41,966 nucleotides of DNA, taken from NCBI GenBank assembly GCA_035333525.1, contig DAOQQF010000005.1, positions 1 through 41,966 on the forward strand. Direction: 5' to 3'. Positions within the stretch are counted from its first letter, which is position 1, and each line of letters begins with the position of its first letter. Source of the stretch: CALMFT01 sp035333525 (GTDB lineage: Bacteria > Patescibacteriota > Gracilibacteria > Absconditabacterales > Absconditicoccaceae). Positions 33,527 to 41,966 of the stretch are shown here, one piece after another. The notes under the pieces were generated by a model. It ran no database searches and was not told the DNA's origin. It saw nothing but the letters and a program-made list of their open reading frames with translations. A program made the position numbers and the translations under genes.

Positions 33527-34729
33527 TTATATATCACTAGGTACTCATAACGACTGATTGAATGTTTCCCAATCATCCATAGGTATATTTGCTAAAATTA
33601 CAAACGGATCTACAATATCCTGATCTTTAGACCAATTGAGAAAATTATACCCTGCGGTAGCATATCTTAGGATATTTTTTTTATATATTTTAAGAAATTT
33701 ATTTTTAAACACTGGGTTGGTGTATTGCTCAATTTTTTTTTCAGTTTTTTCCAATAACGTCAGATCTATTGGTGCAACAGGAAAATCAAGTTCTTTCAGT
33801 CTATTATATGTTTTTAATCTGCTTTGTTGAGAACAAGAGAGATTTTGTAAATATTCATCATAATAATCGTAAAAAGTCGTTGTTGTCATTCTTTTTGATA
33901 TATAATAAGGATCATTCATTGACGCTAGCTGAGCCAAAAGTTCATTTTTTAGTTGAGAGTAAACATAAGAATCTAAGTCAGACACTCTGGTCTCTGGTAG
34001 GTGATAAAAGTTATAAGCGATATGTTGTAGCTCATGTTCTTCAATCATATCCATAAGAGAAGATATACCGTATGAAGTTCATGTTACAATAATCATGTCT
34101 TCTCAATAATAGTGTGCAAATCCTTTGAGATCAGGCTCTATAGCATTCAACATATCCTTTGGAACGATAATATGCAATACTCATCAGTTGATTATGTCCA
34201 CATCCACATCATCTTTGTAACTCACTAACGTTGAGAAGTTTATATTTTTTATCGTATGTGTTAAAAGATTTCGAGGAGACTTTTTCTCTCCACTCATATA
34301 CTTATTCCATAATATCATATTGGTTTGTACTGAAGCACAGTAGGCACGAATCTGATCATGTACTCTCTTGTGAAAAAATCGATGGAGCTCATGAGCCATA
34401 AAAGAAAGGTTTTGTTTGGAGAGATAGTTTGGTAAAATAGTCTTTACAAGATCACTATATACTTTTTTATGATCAAAAATAATCATTCATCATAATGTAC
34501 TATCCGTCTGTAAAACAGTATCGATATGTGATGTAACTATTGTTGGAATATTCGAGACAATCTTGAGATATTCAATCTTTATTTTTTTGGAATCAATAAT
34601 ACTCAATCCATCAATAAGCTGTAATCAATAGTGGTGTTGAATAAATTGTTTTCTTGTAGTAAAATCTCTCTGAAAGGGATTTGTAGATGGTTTTTTTATC
34701 AATGTTTTTGATACAATAGTAGGCTTCAT
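33527..34729 (-). CDS. hypothetical protein with HExxH zinc-metalloprotease-like motif
   Basis: 400 residues, ATG at 34727-34729, TAA at 33527-33529. The stretch LMDMIEEHELQHIAYN near residue 230 contains HELQH, the HExxH zinc-binding helix, preceded by hydrophobics as in gluzincins and minigluzincins. No signal peptide or membrane segment. The C-terminal 150 residues are Lys/Asn rich and helical. A candidate third ligand (Glu or His) is not obvious. HExxH arises by chance at some rate, so activity is only suggested. It converges with the gene ending at 33495. Confidence 0.5.
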
Positions 34730-34940
34730 ACACAATTCATATAATATAAAAGGAGGTAAACCATTATGAAATATTGAAGGGGTGGGGGAAAAATTATCTT
34801 GTCTAATAATGAAATAATATATAAAGTCAACATATGTCTATATTATATAAATATAGTCTATCTTAAAATACTGTTATCATCACTGATCTAAAAAATCTCA
34901 TCAAAAAATCTTGATGTAGAATAGTATTGAAAATCTCTTA

Positions 34941-34968
34941 TTGAAAACAGTCCTCAAAAAACTATATA
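34941..34968 (+). promoter_or_regulatory. sigma-70-type promoter of tRNA-Thr
   Basis: TTGAAA at 34941-34946 and TATATA at 34963-34968 with a 16-bp spacer; start expected about 10 bp upstream of the tRNA at 34985. Same layout as the tRNA-Arg promoter. Confidence 0.5.
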
Positions 34969-34984
34969 TCTCTACCATATAGAT

Positions 34985-35060
34985 GCCGTCATAGCTCAGC
35001 AGGTAGAGCGCACCCATGGTAAGGGTGAGGTCACGGGTTCGATTCCCGTTGATGGCTCCA
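34985..35060 (+). tRNA. tRNA-Thr (anticodon GGT), CCA encoded
   Basis: 76 nt including CCA. Acceptor GCCGTCA pairs with TGATGGC (one G-T); D arm AGCTCAGCAGGTAGAGCG; anticodon stem CACCC/GGGTG with loop ATGGTAA, anticodon GGT, reading ACC/ACT; T arm CGGG-TTCGATT-CCCG. The discriminator T is followed by CCA. Confidence 0.96.
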
Positions 35061-35113
35061 GATTATCATTTATTGTATGATATCATATATTGCATATATA
35101 TTGATAGTATCCA

Positions 35114-36241
35114 ATGTCAAAACTTACCTATCAACTCCAATGAACCTCATGATTCGCCAGAGCAGGCGAATTTTTGCTAAATGGAGTTCACGTCCAAACA
35201 CCCTGTTTTATGCCAGTATGAACCAAAGGAACTATCAAAGGCATCCCTCTTGAACTCTTGGATCAGTGCACTCCCTCTTCATGGTGAACGCCTATCATCC
35301 TTGCCAATACCATGCACTTGTATTTGAGACCATGAGATCAAGTAGTAAAACAATTGTGAGGTTTACATAGATTTATGAATCGAAACAAATTGATACTGAC
35401 TGACTCATGATGATTTCAAGTTTTCTCGTTAGGATTAAGTAAAACAAAAACCGGCAAACCACTTGCCAAAGTATATGATGATCATGTAGTTTTTACTTCT
35501 ATTCATGATGGTTCCAAGCATGTTTTTACTCCTACAGGAACCGTCGATATCCAATGTAATCTATGATCAGATATTATGATGATGTTAGACGTATGTGCTC
35601 CTGTTCAGTCTATCTCAAAATCTCAAGTTCATGCTTTTATGAACCAAACTCATCGTCGAGCTCAAGCTCAGTATGAACATTTTACCAATAACGATATAAC
35701 TTATAATCAGAACAAATGAGTTCTCTTCCCTATTGTCCAAGGCTGACTCTACCAAGACCTAAGAAAAGAATCTATCGAAATACTGAGCCAATATGCACGT
35801 GATGGAATAGGAATTGGCGGACTATCAGTATGAGAAACATTAGAAGAGATGGAGGAGGTACTCGCTTTTATGGCTCCACTTTTACCCAAAGATAAACCAA
35901 GATACCTCATGGGTGTATGAACCCCAGAGTCTATGTTGATCGGCATCAAGTATGGTATTGATATGTTTGATTGTGTTGCTCCCACCAGACTTGGTCGTCA
36001 TGGTATCGCCTATCGTCTCGGAGGTAATATCAAACTCACCCACTCCAAGTACAAAGGTTCATGAGAACAGTGACTCGCCGACTGATGTCCTTGCCATGTT
36101 TGTAAAACTTACTCATACTGATACCTCAATCATCTTTTTACTGAATGAGAAATGTTGTGATGAATACTTCTTTCACTACATAATATCGCCTACCTTCACT
36201 ACTTGTGTCGTTTGGAAAGACAAAAGATACTCTGAAGATAG
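35114..36241 (+). CDS. tgt: queuine/preQ1 tRNA-ribosyltransferase (tRNA-guanine transglycosylase)
   Basis: 375 residues, ATG at 35114, TAG at 36239-36241. It exchanges the wobble guanine of GUN anticodons for preQ1 in the queuosine pathway. TDSGGFQVFS has the catalytic-pocket Asp at residue 96; its Gly-Gly is TGA-TGA. IVQGGLYQDLR, GIGGLSVGE and MFDCVAPTRLGR (nucleophile region) follow. The zinc site is CPCHVC at 325-330 with a later His. Length is normal. No queA or preQ1 synthesis genes are in the window. It converges on the gene ending at 36255. Confidence 0.97.
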
Positions 36242-36254
36242 AGGGAGAAAAAGA

Positions 36255-36473
36255 TTATTTCAATACTATCTCATTGATCTCATTTGGAATAAACGTTAGA
36301 CCATTTTGATCATTACTTATTATAGTACCAATAATAGTTGAATTATTTTTATTTAGAATAGGTACATACTGGTTATAATCACTCTGTTTGTCTAGTAATT
36401 CTTCTACAAATCTATTGAGCTTATACTCATCAAACTCATTACTTGTTTTATCGAATCCATTATTTTTTGCCAT
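36255..36473 (-). CDS. small hypothetical protein at the end of the atp cluster
   Basis: 72 residues, ATG at 36471-36473 (the TTG before it is a less likely start), TAA at 36255-36257. Polar, Asn rich, starting MAKNNGFDKTSNEFDEY and ending EINEIVLK. No motif recognised; it does not look like the ATP synthase delta subunit, which normally follows atpF. It contains no TGA. It lies 47 bp after the atpF stop and may be cotranscribed. Confidence 0.5.
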   Translation of the reverse strand: MAKNNGFDKTSNEFDEYKLNRFVEELLDKQSDYNQYVPILNKNNSTIIGTIISNDQNGLTFIPNEINEIVLK

Positions 36474-36520
36474 CAATATATTTTATAACAATGTAAATAT
36501 GAATTCAATAGAAGGTAACT

Positions 36521-37009
36521 CTATTCTCCTTTCAAAGTAACCTTATCAATATAGATTTTTTGAAGTTCGGGGTCTTTATCAAAAATCTTTTGGATATAAC
36601 TACCAGCAGTGGTTTTTACCATCGTTTCATAGTTGGACTTGAGTTGGGATTCTAAACTAGTTGCCTGAATCGTAGCATGGTCTATAATACTCTGGGCTTT
36701 ATTGGTTGCTTGATCTAGTAATTCTTGAGAGTATTTAGTAGCAAGTTGTTGTGCTTCTCAGATTATCGTAGATTTTTGATCTTGAGCTGATTTAATAATT
36801 TCCTGAGCTGCTTGTTTTGCATTGGATACAATTACTCCATACTCTTTATCGGCGTTTTCCAACTTAGCCATGAGTTCTTTTCTTGATTGGAGTCATGCTA
36901 TGATCTTACCGGCAAAAAAACGTTTAAAGATCCAAAAAAACACAACAAGATTGAGTGCCTGAACTCAAACATTTATCAAAATTGAACTTGTAGAAGGTCC
37001 GTGTTCCAT
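36521..37009 (-). CDS. atpF: ATP synthase F0 subunit b
   Basis: 162 residues, ATG at 37007-37009, TAG at 36521-36523. One N-terminal hydrophobic helix (ILINVGVQALNLVVFFWIF) leads into a long charged helix (SRKELMAKLENADKEYG, then AAQEIIKSAQDQKSTI), the dimeric stator stalk that holds F1 against F0. Standard length. It is third in the order a-c-b. The delta subunit that should follow is absent here. Confidence 0.9.
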
Positions 37010-37071
37010 CAAATAAATAAATGATCATATCAAATAAAGTAGTGACACAATTTGTTATGTCTAATATCCCA

Positions 37072-37284
37072 TTACCCCAATAATTGGAACGCAATTACAA
37101 ATCCATAAATTGCTACAGCTTCTGTAAATGCCAATGCCAAAATTGCAGGTACAAACATTTCTTTGGATGCTTCTGGATTGCGTGATAGTCCTTCCAACCA
37201 TGATTTACCAATCATTCATAATCCAATACCAGATCCAATTGCTGCCATTCCAATAGCTATCGCTGCTAAGTGTCAAAATTCCAT
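37072..37284 (-). CDS. atpE: ATP synthase F0 subunit c
   Basis: 70 residues, ATG at 37282-37284, TAA at 37072-37074. Two helices with a polar loop (SRNPEASKEM). The first carries the Gly-rich packing motif AAIGSGIGLGMIG, partly from TGA. The second has the ion-binding Glu in LALAFTEAVAIYGF. No Gln at the helix-1 position and Ala after the Glu argue against the Na+-binding pattern (Q...ES/T), so protons are more likely. Forms the rotor ring. Confidence 0.95.
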
Positions 37285-37395
37285 CAGATGATTGTAAATA
37301 ATAAATAAAAGATATATAATATATATAGTAATTTTATATCAGAGTTTTTCAACAAATAATTATGTTACGTAATGCAATCAAATCATAATCGTGTT

Positions 37396-38181
37396 TTAAT
37401 GTACTCCCTGATGGGCCATTCTCAAATATACCAATACAAGCATACTAAAAACAAAAGCTTGGATAAAACTCACTAAAAGCTCCATAGTAAATACCAAAAG
37501 TGGCATCACTGCTGGAACATGGAATATAGTAGTTGCAGCATAGATTACCATACCCATGAGAACCATACCAGCTAGAATATTTCCAAAGAGTCTAAGTGAT
37601 AAACTTAAAATCTTAGCAATTTCTCCTAATAATTCAATCATTCCAATAAATAGTCCAATGAGAATATCAAGAGGTTTTAATATCATTGCAATAATACTTT
37701 TTCATTGAACAATACCCATTCCATGATAAGGAATATATTTTTCAATATAATGAAATCCATGCTGATAAAAGCCATAGATAATACTTGCAATTACACAAAC
37801 TCAAGCGAGCATGAGATTGAAGTAAAGATCAGTAGATACCGGCCTAAAATAATGATGAAGTGATGGAATAACAAGGACAAAAAAATCACCAAATAATCAG
37901 ATGAGATTAATTCGTAAAATATAAAAAAAAATAAACATAATATTACTAACAATACTATAACTTAATCAACCACTAACTCCTTGAAAAAAGTTAGTCATTG
38001 ATTCAATAAAATCTTCTATAGCATGAATCAATAATAAATGAGGATAAGTATTCTTTAATACACGATAAAGTATTACAAAAAGCACAAAAAAGATCGTACT
38101 AAATAATGACGTAATCAATGTTTGAGATCGTTGAGATCAAGCAATCTCTAAATAGTGAGGAAGAAAACTAATAGGTTCCAT
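37396..38181 (-). CDS. atpB: ATP synthase F0 subunit a
   Basis: 261 residues, ATG at 38179-38181, TAA at 37396-37398. Five or six membrane helices. The essential Arg of helix 4 is in LSLSLRLFGNILAG, and the C-terminal helix has FIQAFVFSMLVLVYL, as in all a subunits. It forms the two half channels against the c ring. First gene of a-c-b; a mobile element (copy C) lies from 56 bp upstream, so the promoter is either between them or inside the element. Confidence 0.95.
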
Positions 38182-38236
38182 AGTTCGCTGTATATAATTA
38201 TTTCATTAGTCGATTCAAGATATAATACAAGGTATA

Positions 38237-38525
38237 GAAAGCTAGAGAAAACTCTCAATTCATGAAAAACTACCTATCATATCAAATCCTTTGGTCTTGT
38301 AAAATCCACATTCGACGAGCTTCCCGAGGATATGTATCCAGAGAGTTCGGGACCTCTTCCATGTCGTAATCACAACACTTCGTTTTATGTTATACCGATT
38401 GTATAACAAACGCGAACTACCCATATTCTTGATTCCCAATAGTTCGCTAGTTATATCATCGGTATCTACCAAAATAATAGTTCTCTTTTGATACGTAATT
38501 GGTATTACTTATTTCCCAAGGTTCC
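38237..38525 (-). mobile_element. MITE-like element, copy C
   Basis: 289 bp, inverted relative to copy B and nearly identical to it. Ends are GAAAGCTAGAGAAAA (plus-strand left) and TTTCCCAAGGTTCC (plus-strand right). Flanks TATA and ATAA do not match, so the target duplication is lost or altered. The palindrome is damaged (TCCCGA/TCTGGA). It carries the same roughly 70-codon reading frame as copy B, which here ends at TAG inside the terminal repeat. It lies between atpB and a divergent gene at 38661. Confidence 0.82.
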
Positions 38526-38660
38526 ATAATAGATATTTTTTTCTACTGGCAATTAAATATATATCTCAATGTGATCAATCAAGTTGTAAATAAGTATTAA
38601 ATGATTATATGAGAGATAATAACTGTTAGAATAGTATTTATATTTTATATTATCTATCTC

Positions 38661-39020
38661 ATGAAAACATCTCTTATTATTGTTGTAGCTCTCCTTTCTA
38701 GTTTAGTATTAGTATGATGCAATAAATCACCATCAGGTGATGTAGCATCTTTATGAAAATGTCTTACTGATAAATGAGCAATCTTTTATGGAACTACTCG
38801 ATGTAGTCATTGTAATAATCAAAAATCCATGTTGGGTTCAGGTATGACAAATGTTACTTTTGTAGATTGTGACCAAAACAAAGATCAATGTGCTCAAGCT
38901 GGTATCCAAGGCTACCCAACACGAATATTCAAGGATGGTTCTAAATTAGAAGGAGCTCAACCACTTGAAACACTTGCATCCAAAGCATGATGTGTGTATA
39001 CACCTGGTACTGGAGCATAA
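38661..39020 (+). CDS. thioredoxin-fold lipoprotein with CSHC motif
   Basis: 119 residues, ATG at 38661, TAA at 39018-39020. Signal peptide with lipobox LVGC (Cys20); the essential Gly at -1 is a TGA. The mature part has FYGTTRCSHCNNQK, the CxxC of extracytoplasmic thioredoxin-like proteins, then VDCDQNKDQC and the cis-Pro loop IQGYPTRIFKDG. It is close to the Trx domain found alone or fused to VKOR. It probably reduces or forms disulfides outside the cell, which fits the many Cys-containing exported proteins at 30126-33495. A His-rich membrane protein gene follows 41 bp later. Confidence 0.85.
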
Positions 39021-39061
39021 GACTCTAACTTAGTCATTGATTTATTTCTTATATCTAACTC

Positions 39062-40354
39062 ATGAACTTAAATCAAAAACACCTCATTAGTCTTCTTTCT
39101 TATTTGTGAGTAGGATTCATTGGATGAAGTATTAGTCATGGATTTTTCTCATGAACCAGAAGTGTCATCATGGCTATTATTGGTTTTGCACTTTTTCTAT
39201 TGGGTGAACTACTTAACAAGGATGACTCCAAAAGCCGAACTCATGTTATTATATTTTGATTACTTTATTCATTGAGTATTGGTATGATTTCAGGATGATT
39301 TCAACATTTTTTGGATAGTCCAAGTAGATCATTATGGATAGTCCCTATAGGATTTTTGATATCACGATTGGTCTTTGGTGCAAAAAATCAGCGACAAAAC
39401 TTCAATTGGAAATCAGTCATATTAGGCATTATCACTACCGTCTGATTATATGGTATTCTTTGGTCGGCTATTAGATATCTTCCATCTTCAGTGTATTCAT
39501 CACTTGCTCATATTCACAATGATGAGTTATGACATGATAATCAGACCACCACATGAACACAACATACGATGGATCATAATGATCATAACAATCATACAAT
39601 GGATTCTATGCGTATGATGAGCTGAGCTGATACTCAAACCAAATTTATGCTCCCATTGAATGGAACAACTACATGGACGGTATGAACCACTGGTTCTTTG
39701 GTTATCAGACCTGAAGCATTGGTTGGCGGTGATGCGGTTCAGATTATCGAAGATCTTCAAATCGTACATGAAAAGTATATCCATCTGATCTTGGTCAGAA
39801 ATGATGGTTGAGATTTTCTCCATCTTCACCCCGATCCAATAGAAATGGGTAATCGATCTACCCAGGTTTTATTTCCCAGTGCTGGTACACGAACTATCTA
39901 TGCCGATCTTGTCAGTAAAGAATTTGGTCCTCAGGTTCTCACATGAACATTGACCGTTGATGGCACCAAGACTCCTTATACTCCAACTCCAGTACAAGGT
40001 ACATGAGTTGTTATTACCAAATGAGGCAAGGACTACACGATCTCTTGGAGTAATCCATCAAGCATCAATGCTACCTATTTTGATGTGATAAGTAATCAAT
40101 GAGAGCTCCAACCATATCTAGGAGCATTATGACACATGGTTGCTATCAATCTTGATACGATGGACTATTCACACGTTCATCCTATTATTGCTCCTGAAAC
40201 GAATCATGATCATTCATGACATACATCATGACACGATAATCAGAAAACATCATTTATGGCACACTTTACCAAACCTTGAATATATGCACTTTTCATCCAA
40301 GTACAGGTAGATAATGAAATAGTAACCCTACCAGTGACGATAGAGGTGAAATAA
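39062..40354 (+). CDS. membrane protein with two extracytoplasmic His-rich HLHP/HVHP domains, metal-related
   Basis: 430 residues, ATG at 39062, TAA at 40352-40354. Four hydrophobic helices fill residues 10-150, then a His/Asp/Met-rich linker (HDNQTTTGTQHTMDHNDHNNH). Two related beta-rich domains follow: one with EKYIHLILVRNDG and DFLHLHPDPIE, the other with GHMVAINLDTMDYSHVHPI and AHFTKPGIYALFIQVQ. The pattern (I/V)HL-(I/L)V plus H-(L/V)-HP is known from copper- and heavy-metal-associated secreted proteins. Metal binding or sensing is inferred from His richness. The second His/Gly tail (HDHSGHTSGHDN) also fits. Confidence 0.65.
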
Positions 40355-40421
40355 AAACATCATTTGCAATATCTACGTATTTTATTATAATAATTTCTGA
40401 TTTACGTACATAAATAAACAA

Positions 40422-41684
40422 ATGATATTGAGAAATAAGTACATAAATAAAATAAAACATCATCTAGATATTTTCTCTGGAGTGTTTTTGGTATGACATA
40501 GACAAGTAGGTAAGACAAGTATTATGCAATCTTTGATAGAGTATAATATCATACCAAAGTCTCATAGTGTATATATCAATATGGATGAAATTTCAATATG
40601 ATGAAATATGATCTTTGAAAATACAGATCAATTTATTTCATACATTGAAACATACTATAAATTTGATTGGAATAAGATTACCTATCTTCTTATTGATGAG
40701 TTCAAAAATATCAAGAATTTCAATATTCTACTCAAATCACTCATCGATAAGTATAAAGACAAAAAATGGATCTGTACGAGTAGTTGAAACTATCAATGGA
40801 GTAATGAAATTGTAGAGTGATTAGCTGGCAGAGTTGGTCAAATACCAATTTATCCTCTAGACTGGTCAGAATATCTTGTATTTAAAAATAGTAAATCAGA
40901 AAATATTACAAATTATTCATGAATATACAAAGATCTTATACATGAGTATATGATCTATTGATGATATCCAGCAGTAGTATTAGCGACATCATTATCATCC
41001 AAAAAACTTATTCTGAAATCCATTATAGATAGCACATTCTCTTTTGATATCAAAAATTTCCTCAAAGATGAACAGGTTAGTGATATAAGAAAACTATTTG
41101 TATATCTTGCTGAAAATAGTGGTAGTCTCATTAGTTATGAATGAATCGGTAGTACATTATGAATCAAATCATATCATATCAAAAAGTATATTGATATTTT
41201 GATCAATACAAATATTATTTATAGTCTCAATCCTTATTGTACCAATCCAAAAAAAGAAATAAGTAATAAAAATAAAATCTACATTTCTGATTTTGGTATT
41301 ATGAATTTCTTTATCAGTAGACGAACTCTATTGAATGAAAGTAAATTCATAGAGATGTTTGTAGCAAATACTATAATTACTAATCTCAACATAGATACTA
41401 AACTTTATTATCGACAAAATAGAAATGAAACAGAAATAGATTTTATACTCTATCAAAATAATAAAATCATTCCCATAGAGTGTAAATCAAATGATAAAGA
41501 TATTATTCCCAAAGCTTTTCACTGATTTTATGATACGTATGCAGATAGGATTGATTATTATGTCAAAACTTCATTATCTTTACAAAAACAAAGAATACTC
41601 GAAGATCACATGATAGTAAAGATCGCGCCTTTCTATAAACTTCATACGATGCTATTCGGTAAAGATAAGGAACCTCTGAAATAA
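40422..41684 (+). CDS. AAA+ ATPase, DUF4143 family, 3' end supplied by a mobile element
   Basis: 420 residues, ATG at 40422, TAA at 41682-41684. Walker A GHRQVGKTS is near residue 25 (first Gly TGA), Walker B YLLIDEF, and ICTSSGNY the sensor. The DUF4143 region has SYHIKKYIDILINTNIIYSL, and the C-terminal nuclease-like pair is NETEIDFIL then IPIECKS. It is a distant paralogue of 21855-22991. The last residues E-P-L-K and the stop lie inside the left terminus of element copy D, which starts at 41669. The native end was therefore replaced, with probably little loss since the conserved domain is intact. Confidence 0.85.
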
Positions 41685-41821
41685 GTAACATAAAACGAAG
41701 TTTTATGATTACGACATGGAAGAGTTATCCTCAGGAAGCGCGTCGTATGCGGATAATACAAGATCAAACGGTTTAATATTATAGGTAGTTTTTCATGAAT
41801 CAAGAGTTTTCCCCAGCTTCC
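41669..41821 (+). mobile_element. MITE-like element, copy D (short)
   Basis: 153 bp from GGAACCTCTGAAATAAG to TTTTCCCCAGCTTCC, with a perfect 4-bp duplication ATAA (41665-41668 and 41822-41825). Compared with copy B it lacks about 110 bp between TAAGTAA and the CATAAA segment, and also the central palindrome. It is inserted in the last codons of the ATPase gene. Confidence 0.82.
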
Positions 41822-41891
41822 ATAACATATAAGCACAAACCTATCACCAAACTGACCTCCCTTACACCCCTGTCCCGGTTCCAATTAATGT

Positions 41892-41966
41892 GATACCAAT
41901 TAAGTATCAAAAAAGAACTATCATTTTGGTAAATACCGATGATATAACTAGCGAACTATTGGGAAT
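41892..41966 (+). mobile_element. MITE-like element, copy E, cut by window end
   Basis: From GATACCAATTAAG to the end the sequence matches the left part of copy B almost base for base (through ACTAGCGAACTATTGGGAAT). The normal left terminus is missing or changed: GGTTCCAATTAATGT stands in its place, so the 5' end is diverged or was deleted. It lies 70 bp after copy D, so this intergenic zone collected two insertions. Confidence 0.7.

Noticed and set aside
38260..38472. 70-residue ORF in copy C as an independent gene
   Set aside because: Treated as part of the mobile element; copy B and C are so alike in nucleotides that conservation does not prove coding.
1..41966. CRISPR array
   Set aside because: No regularly spaced short direct repeats and no cas genes; the only dispersed repeats are the MITE-like copies and a 10-mer at irregular intervals.

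Overview
The window comes from a bacterium that reads UGA as glycine (translation table 25), which points to Absconditabacteria (SR1) or Gracilibacteria within the Patescibacteria/CPR. In the standard code almost every gene here looks shattered. With TGA read as Gly and only TAA/TAG as stops, the fragments fuse into about 40 full-length genes. TGA falls on invariant glycines: the FtsZ tubulin signature, GltX HIGS, Tgt DSGG, the uracil-DNA glycosylase water-activating loop, a TraG-type Walker A and a lipobox. The DNA is A+T rich, genes are tightly packed, and most starts have no visible Shine-Dalgarno sequence. All coordinates below were worked out by hand in table 25.

Layout. 1-2183: C-terminal two thirds of an RND-type transporter. 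2187-5572: a small putative lipoprotein, a PilB/GspE secretion ATPase and an unknown coiled-coil protein. 5806-10722: a 1203-residue polytopic membrane protein (GT-C-like candidate), a winged-helix/nucleotidyltransferase-like protein and Ung. 10788-12245: a membrane-anchored unknown gene without a single TGA, divergent from an MntA-HepT (type VII) toxin-antitoxin pair. 12298-14729: GltX and a YbaK/ProX-type deacylase. 14748-24727, all on the minus strand: two unknown proteins, a TraG/VirD4-like ATPase, a saccharopine-dehydrogenase-like protein, TrxB, a DUF4143-type ATPase, RuvB and a half-length glycosyltransferase. 24753-29345, minus: a division cluster running ftsA, four small unknown genes, ftsZ, one more unknown gene, terminator. 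29938-35060: tRNA-Arg(CCT), a VirB2/TrbC-like pilin candidate, two secreted Cys-containing proteins, an HExxH protein and tRNA-Thr(GGT). 35114-38181: Tgt converging on the F0 genes atpB-atpE-atpF plus a small unknown gene. 38661-41684: a thioredoxin-fold lipoprotein, a His-rich membrane protein and a second DUF4143-type ATPase.

The least expected structure is a family of short mobile elements (153-290 bp; five copies, one cut by the window end). They have imperfect inverted termini of the form GGAASCTGGGGAAA, 4-bp target duplications in three of the four complete copies, an internal palindrome, and independent internal deletions. They look like MITEs. One copy supplies the last four codons and the stop of an ATPase gene; others sit beside gltX, between ftsA and tRNA-Arg, and in front of atpB. 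A second unexplained signal is the 10-mer GATAATCAGA, found 11 times on both strands.

Taken together the genes describe a small-genome, surface-attached cell with FtsA/FtsZ division, an ATP synthase whose F0 genes stand apart from F1, and an extracellular apparatus (PilB-like ATPase, TraG-like ATPase, pilin candidate, secreted Cys proteins). That picture is inference from gene content; family calls rest on motifs seen by eye, not on database searches.
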